Translations under genes and position numbers: made by a program
The notes under the pieces: generated by a model
Told to the model about the DNA's origin: nothing
The model's input: only the letters and a program-made list of their open reading frames with translations
Database searches by the model: none
DNA from: Sanguinoderma infundibulare
Lineage: Eukaryota > Basidiomycota > Agaricomycetes > Polyporales > Polyporaceae
Length of the DNA: 64,000 nt
NCBI GenBank assembly: GCA_032821775.1
Contig: JAVLRN010000010.1
Location: 2,604,001-2,668,000 of the forward strand
Direction: 5' to 3'
Part shown: positions 58,314 to 64,000 of the stretch, one piece after another
How positions within the stretch are numbered: the stretch's first letter is position 1
How the letters are laid out: the number at the start of each line of letters is the position of its first letter

Positions 58314-58880
58314 CGTCTACGATTCGCTCCGCAGGGGTGTTGAGGGAGAGAAAGTGGAACAGTGGAGGTGGACGAATGGAAGTTGCCGCCGCTGGGAGAG
58401 CTTGCCACCACATTGGAAAATGTGGCGGCGCTTATACTTTGGCTATCTGGGTTTGAAATATTTATTTCGGACATTTGTGTGTATGGCTCGTGTTGGTGGG
58501 ACATGCTCACCCCAACTTCTTGAATCCATCCTCTTCTTGGGACCCCAAATCACACTTCGCCAACTCGAGTACCGGAAAATAATGAGTTATGTTCAAGGAC
58601 AAAAATGAACACCATCCACGACTGCTATCGGTAGGGTAATTCTGCATTCGTATTTCGGAAGCATCTTGCCTCGGCTCCTCTTGAACTTTACGAATGATAC
58701 GCTGACCACTGTCCAACAGAGCCACCCACTCATACCATTCCAAAATTCCCGCACCAACCCTGGTCGCGTGGCAGCAATTTCTCTCCACCGACACCCTATC
58801 ATGCATCGCGCGGGCAGATCGAACATGACAAGAATCCATTCAAATTCGACACAGTCGGCCAGGGGTCACGTCCATTCTGC
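58314..58880. other. Intergenic region
   Basis: Short minus-strand frames without recognised content. Confidence 0.45.
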
Positions 58881-59290
58881 GACACGGAAACAAGCATCTC
58901 GATCAGACAAAAACGCATAGAAGTCCATACAAATAATAATAGTCTTACCGGTACGTGCGTCCACCCTCCACAGCAGCACGTCGGGAACCCCTCCAAGTTT
59001 CCGCAGCAAAACCGCAGCCACTTCCCCGCCTCCACATTCTCGCTCAATTGCTTGAACGAGTGCCGACACGTCGCCGTCGCCTTCACCCGCTCCTGGTCGA
59101 TTCTGAAGTGCTCCCAGTACTGGACGTCCTCCGTCGCGTCCGGATGGAACTTGACTATAAGCAGGTATGCAACAGTCCCCCAGGATCTGCTCCCGTACTC
59201 GCGCTGTGCGAGCTTGACGGCCGGCGGCGCATCACGTTGTACGGCTTCCGTGTGGCGGCGCTGAAGTTCTGGTGGTCCTTCCTGGCGAGG
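58881..59290 (-). pseudogene. Unidentified coding fragment, copy 1
   Basis: The minus-strand frame reads LAQREYGSRSWGTVAYLLIV, KFHPDATEDVQYWEHFRIDQ. It is homologous to copy 2 at 61826-62122. Differences between the copies are concentrated at third codon positions of this frame, which supports past purifying selection. After about 40 codons the protein-like sequence moves to another frame (ALVQAIERECGGGEVAAVLL), so the copy seems frame-shifted. A GTAAGA donor follows VDARTG. I do not recognise the family. Confidence 0.48.
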
Positions 59291-59634
59291 AACATGGCTT
59301 GAGCCTAGAAGCGGGCAACCGATAAGGTGAGCAAACGCTCATTGTAGCGAATCGTGCACCTATATGGTTGGCAATCTGTCACTGTTATCATTCGAATGGA
59401 CCACGAAGCGTCAAATTCCATCCCGTGACCGCGGTTCCTTGACGAAGTCGCTTGAAGAGGGAAATTGAAGTCCTCCAGTTCGCTTCCTGCACTCCACGTT
59501 GGACATTTGGGTAGGAACTATACGTATAGGCCGGTAAGGCGTGGCATATGTCCCCCGATCCTTTCCCTATGCCACCCCGGAGTATAGATAGGAACGACTT
59601 TTGACGTTCAGCGCATAGTGAACCATTCACTACC

Positions 59635-61758
59635 ATGTCTCTCTCTCTTCACCCCGCTGTGGAACCGTTGGGTTTTCTTGGTCCTCAGATACCGTCCATC
59701 CACAACGATATCTTTGCCCATCATGGCCGGCAGATTATTACGCATTCCATCAACAAACCCCTCAGTTCCCGCAGCGAGTCTGTTCTCCCCGAGGTCCTAG
59801 AAAGGATTCTGGCTGGTCGCAGTCCCGTCGAGTCCGCTCCTCCATCCGAACCTGTGGGCATTCTCGGCGCCGGTACGTCTTCTCCTTGTGCGTATTCCGT
59901 ACACGGTACTGAAGCCGCTTTCCAGGCGCCACCGGTCTCTACACCGCCCTCATCCTGCTCGACCTCGGCATTCCCTTCCAGATTATCGAGGCTCGCGAGC
60001 GCGTTGGCGGCCGTCTGTTTACCTATAGGTTCCCCAATACGACCGGGGAGCCTTACAACTACTATGACGTCGGCGCTATGCGCTTTCCTGAAATCATCTC
60101 CATGAGACGCGTCTTCCACCTCTTCAACTACGAACCCCTCAATCAGGGCGACCTCCAGCTCCAAAAAAAGCTCACACCATTCTACTTTTCGAACCCCAAC
60201 GCGCTCCTGTCGTACAACGGAGAGACCCACACACTCTCAGACGTTCAGTTGACATCGTTCCAGCCAAACGCGGTGATACAGGACGTCAACCCCGAGCCCT
60301 ACATCACCGCTGGGCATCAACGGATCATGGACGATGTGGTGGAGCCATTCGCGCAGCGCCTCTACGAAGACCTGGAGAACAACACTAGCATCGGCTGGGA
60401 ATATCTGAGGTCCTTTGATGCCTACTCCACTCGTGCATACATGCAAACTCTCTACCGTCCGAGCTCCAGTCTCGACCTGCCGGATTGGGCCCTTTCCGTT
60501 GACGTCGTTAACTGGATCGAGACCTTTGCCTGCTGTACGGGCTGGTTCGACCGTGCGCTCTCTAACGAAGTTTTGGACGCGATCGCCTTCGGGTGGAAGC
60601 CGTCCACCGATCTCGTTGAAACAAAATGGTGGTGCATCGAGCACGTCCTCTTCTCTTCCGCCGTGCGTTTTGCATTGCGCCGACCCGTTGTAGCGGCGGC
60701 TCGTTCCAGATTGCGGACACCATGTACCAATACCTCAAGAGCCAACTTCCCAATGCCTTCACCTTCAAGAAACGCGTGACGGGAATCACGGCGGTCAAGA
60801 ATGCGAACCGCAGCGTGATCGGCATCGACGTCGCCACCGCTGACGGCAAGATAGAACGCTTTTCTCACGTCGTCTCGAGCATCCCCCTTCCCGTCATGCG
60901 CACGATCAACCTCACCGGGGCGGGCCTCACTCCGATGCAGTCCAACGCGCTCCGCCAGCTCACCTATGCGCCGTCAGTCAAGATCGGAATGCAGTTCGGG
61001 TCCGCGTGGTGGACGACGGCCACGAACCGCGCCGGCCGCAAACTCGCGATCGTCGGTGGACAGACATACACGGACTCCCCGCTCCGGACGGTCGTGTATC
61101 CATCGTTCGGGAACGTCCAGGAGGGCAAGACCACGACGCTCATTGCGAGCTACTGCTTGATGGACGACGCCGATCGCCTTGGCGCCCTCGTAACGAATCC
61201 GGAGTCGAAAGGCGTGCTCGAAGACCTCGTCCTGGGGGAGCTCGCGCGGATCCATGATCTCGACACCGACTTCCTCCGCCGCCAGCTCATCGACACGCAC
61301 GCGTGGAGCTGGTCGCACGATCCATACACGATGGGTACGATTCTCCTTCCACCACGGGCTGAGTCTCGACTCTCGAGCTGAAGCGTCGCAAGCTGACCCC
61401 GTCCTCCGCAGGCGCCTTCGCCGCCTTCGGGCCCGGAAAGTTCAACGACGTCTACGAAAGCCTTACGAGGCCCGCCGGGGGCGGTCGGCTGCACTTCGCG
61501 GGGGAGGCGCTCAGCACACGGAACGGCTGGGTCGAGGGCGCGCTCGACAGCGCGTGGCGCGCGGTGTACGAGCTGCTTCTCACCGAGCCTGCTTGGACGA
61601 AGCTCCTTGATAAGTTCTTACGGCGCTGGGGGTATAACGGCGAGTGGTTCGAGGGTGGTGATGAAGAGGAGCCGGACGTGGAAAAGCTGTTGAAGAGTAG
61701 TTTGCTCCGGAAGCACATCGTGCTCATGCACGAGGACGAGGAGGTCTTCAGCGAGTAG
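59635..61758 (+). CDS. FAD-dependent L-amino-acid oxidase-like flavoprotein
   Basis: A flavin monoamine/L-amino-acid oxidase family enzyme that would oxidise an amine or amino acid to the imino form with release of H2O2. Exons: 59635-59872, 59926-60640, 60694-61334 and 61412-61758. The FAD-binding Rossmann motif spans the first intron: GILGAG|ATGLYTALILLDLG, then E-A-R-E-R-V-G-G-R, the canonical second motif. The middle has DVGAMRFPE and a substrate-domain part. The C-terminal FAD motif is HFAGEALSTRNGWVEGALDS. The second intron (60641-60693) is best read with a GC donor (GA|GCACGT), giving KWWCIDGGSFQIA; a GT donor upstream would delete the conserved W-W-C-I. No signal peptide is evident. 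The gene looks intact. Specificity cannot be told from sequence alone. Confidence 0.92.
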
Positions 61759-61825
61759 CGCGGGCCGAATATCTATATCTTGGGCGATGTTCTTTCATAC
61801 GGAGATGGACGTCCATGTTTCCTAA
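61759..61825. other. Short convergent spacer
   Basis: Separates the 3' ends of the oxidase and the minus-strand fragment. Confidence 0.5.
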
Positions 61826-62122
61826 TCAAAGAAATGGGAACAAGAGAGCGTATAATACATGAACTGTCCATGAGAGTGTCGCGGAGAAATTGGCCGTAGA
61901 TGACACCACAGGAGAACGTGTCCCCTCAAGGCGAACCAACATCGCCTTCCCCCGCTCCCGGTCGATCCCTAAGTGCTTCCAATACGGGATATCCTCAGTC
62001 GCGTCCGGGTGGAACTTCACCATGAGCAGGCACGGGCCAGTGCCCCAGTATCTACTCCGGTACTCGCGCTTTGGGAGCGCAACGGCTGCGGGCCATTCCT
62101 GGTGCACTGTAGTCTGTCGCAT
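61826..62122 (-). CDS. Unidentified coding fragment, copy 2
   Basis: An ATG at 62122 opens a 98-codon frame with PKREYRSRYWGTGPCLLMVK and FHPDATEDIPYWKHLGIDRE, homologous to copy 1 on the other side of the oxidase gene. Identity ends at about R-G-K-A, after which the copies differ and this one ends in a hydrophobic stretch (TVHVLYALLFPFL). It may be a truncated gene or a pseudogene. The family is not recognised. Confidence 0.45.
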   Translation of the reverse strand: MRQTTVHQEWPAAVALPKREYRSRYWGTGPCLLMVKFHPDATEDIPYWKHLGIDRERGKAMLVRLEGTRSPVVSSTANFSATLSWTVHVLYALLFPFL

Positions 62123-63227
62123 ACATCATCCGCGTGGTGGCACTGAAGTGCGGACGGTGGTCCTGATGATTGCGACTTGGAATTATCGCGTGACCATGGT
62201 TGTCGTCAACGAATTGGAACTCCAACGGGAGTCGGTGACGGTGATCAGTGAGAGATACGATCGCAGCATCGGAGTAATATCCCCGTACGTAGTGCTCCAG
62301 TGTACTCTCCTCCTGCGAAGCATCATTGGCCAGGAAAGTGGAAACCTAAGTTCGCTGCTATCAACCCGTCGGGAGCTCGATTCCCCGGCAACGGTCCCGG
62401 GCCGAGTCGGTAGCTCTGCTGCGCCACCGACGCGTTATTTGGCTCTGTATGCGATGAGCGTCTATTCACACCGACACGCATCGCTCTCCGTCAACCGACG
62501 ATCTGCTCATACACGCTTCCGCTTTCTCAGCCGATATCGGCGCAACTACTGCCTGAGCATGGGAGGCACGCCATTAGACACAGGTCCTGCATTAGCACCG
62601 ACAGTGAGTCTGTTATAAATCGATCGCGTGGGATGCTGCTTATATATCCATTGCCTCATATCCCACAGCCCTCCGACGTTTATAATCCTCAGCAACCATA
62701 AGCACACCGTAGGCACCCTCTTCATCCAGTTCTGCCCCACAATGCCCGGCCTCCTCCACTTTGAATGGGAAAATGACACTCAGCACTTAGCTACAAGCTG
62801 CAGAGCGCGGCAGAGCGCCTCCGACGCGGACGAAGACACGTTGTCGTTCCGCTCGCCGTCGTCCGCGGCGTTTCTCACCCTGAATATTGCAGGCCAAACC
62901 GTGACCGCCCGGCGTCGGACTTGATTGATATCGACATCGTGTATTTGGAGTCGGGACTGGGTGGGAGGTCCGACTACTGGTAGATACGGTCGATGGGCAA
63001 CGTTGCGGACGCAGACATGATCCACGCGTACTTGGGGGTCCGGGGTTAGGCAATGGACGGCTACACCGTGTCTCGAATTTCGGGGTGGTAGCTTTCGCCA
63101 GGCAGTCCTGAATCCTTCCTGTTCGATAAATATTTTCACAGCTCCGTACAGCCTGCGTCCATCCTTCTCCCACTGCTTGCAAGTTGCCACGCATACCGGA
63201 ACGAGAGTCATGGCACGAGGCGGCATG
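62123..63227. other. Intergenic region
   Basis: A minus-strand frame at 62780-63319 overlaps the membrane-protein gene in another frame and shows no domain. No gene supported. Confidence 0.45.
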
Positions 63228-64000
63228 TCAGACGACAACGTCCGCCTTGCGCTTCTCGTCCGGATCCGACGTGTGCATGCACGACCCCTTGAGCCCGACG
63301 GCCTCCCCATCAACGACAATCACCGTGCTGGACCGCTCCGAGTCCGGGGGGGGGGGGGGGGGGCGGTCATCGTATACGATCACCGCAGTGTCGACTGTGA
63401 CTGAATCACTGATAGCGAGCGAGTGCATGGGAAGAAGCATGGTGGGGCCCCAGGCTGTCGGGGGCTTCGAGAATCCCTTCTCGATGTGGGACTTGTCGAG
63501 CGCGACGAGTACGATGATTATCGTCGGGTAGATGGCCTAAGGATGGCATGGGTGAGTCAGTCTACTGCGAGTCGAGGAGGTGTCGTGACGTACGATCACC
63601 GGTGTCAATGCACCGCTGATGAAGATGCCGAACACATCCCAAACGTTTCCAGAGCCGTATTCGTAGTTTATAGATGGGGTGATCATCGCAATTTGCCAGA
63701 GGATCACGACAATCTGTATGAACGGAAGAGAAGAAGGGAGAGAGAGGTCATTTGGTATGCAACTTGATTCATGGCTCAGAGGACGTACCCACAGCGCGCA
63801 GTAGATCGCACCGGACTCCATCAGGATGGACAGAAGCCTCTCCATCTTGGTGAACATGTCGCCAGAAACAAAGTACTTTCGACAAAACTTCTTCGTCGCC
63901 CTGACGGTCACGGTAAGCGGCTGCAGCCTCGGGCGTATGCAATATGTTGAGTGAACAAACGCACCACGCCTTGTAGCTCACGGCGAGAGTCGCAAACAGA
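63228..64000 (-). CDS. 3' part of a multi-pass membrane protein
   Basis: Runs off the right edge, so only the C-terminal exons are present. They join in phase: LFATLAVSYKAW | ATKKFCRKYFVSGDMFTKME, RLLSILMESGAIYCALW | IVVILWQIAMITP, GIFISGALTPVI | AIYPTIIIVLVALDKS, then a hydrophilic tail ending KRKADVVV at 63228. Introns are GTGCGT..GTCAG, GTACGT..TACAG and GTACGT..CTTAG. The sequence E-x-L-L-x-x-L-M-E-S-G-A-I-Y-C and I-Y-P-T-I-I-I-V-L-V-A-L are hallmarks of a large Agaricomycete family of seven-helix proteins of unknown function. The tail has a Pro-6 run encoded by an 18-base G tract. Confidence 0.83.
63346..63363. repeat. 18-nt poly-G tract in coding sequence
   Basis: Eighteen consecutive G on the plus strand, read as six Pro codons on the minus strand. 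Such tracts are prone to slippage and to sequencing error. Confidence 0.9.

Overview
The window is nuclear DNA from a filamentous basidiomycete, most likely an Agaricomycete. Nearly every gene is cut by short GT-AG introns of about 49-80 nt. The conserved genes are a transit-peptide-free Mn superoxide dismutase, a DAL5-like permease, a type-B carboxylesterase and an FAD L-amino-acid-oxidase-like enzyme. Ser/Thr-rich single-pass membrane proteins of a kind typical of Agaricomycetes dominate the rest. All calls come from reading frames, splice sites and motifs seen in the sequence; no database was searched.

Layout. 1.5-20.9 kb: eight consecutive minus-strand genes for receptor-like type I membrane proteins (1507-2847, 3625-5014, 6293-7730, 8757-10301, 11719-13108, 13891-15049, 17158-18641, 19626-20855+), with one unrecognised 197-residue gene among them (16344-16986). 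22-38.5 kb: an insert of ordinary genes, namely tRNA-Val(AAC), Mn-SOD, a 5'-truncated and a full-length copy of a DAL5-type transporter, an inverted pair of tRNA-derived SINE-like repeats, a 61-residue zinc-finger microprotein, a zinc-finger/APH-kinase protein and a carboxylesterase with 14 introns. 39.7-58.3 kb: the array resumes on both strands (39735-42190 and 43555-44752 plus; 45222-46777, 48027-49161, 51299-52582 and 54089-55456 minus; 57436-58313 plus). 59.6-61.8 kb: the amino-acid oxidase, flanked on both sides by copies of an unidentified minus-strand coding fragment. 63.2 kb to the edge: the 3' end of a multi-pass membrane protein.

The array is the main feature. About fifteen loci share one plan: signal peptide, a small extracellular domain, a Ser/Thr-rich stalk, one G-A-I-x-G-type membrane helix followed by basic residues, and a disordered cytoplasmic tail. 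Two ectodomain types occur. Type A has the motif Q-C-x(4)-[FI]-x-W-x-G-G-x-P-P-[YF]. Type B has D-P-x(3)-Y-x-G-x-W, then Y-T-F-x-G, then F-F-S-S..HTL. Most tails carry a PPxY motif, and those tails fall into two classes: one with an acidic D-D-T-S-S lead-in before A-P-P-P-Y, and one in which [S/T]-T-L-P-P-x-Y is always accompanied by R-x-x-x-D-G-G-V-R-L-x-G-G-P-P. The second tail class occurs under both ectodomain types, so ectodomain and tail behave as exchangeable modules. PPxY is a known ligand of WW domains such as those of Rsp5/NEDD4 ubiquitin ligases. The inference is a diversified cell-surface sensor or adhesin repertoire with a shared intracellular connection; the ligand and the pathway are unknown.
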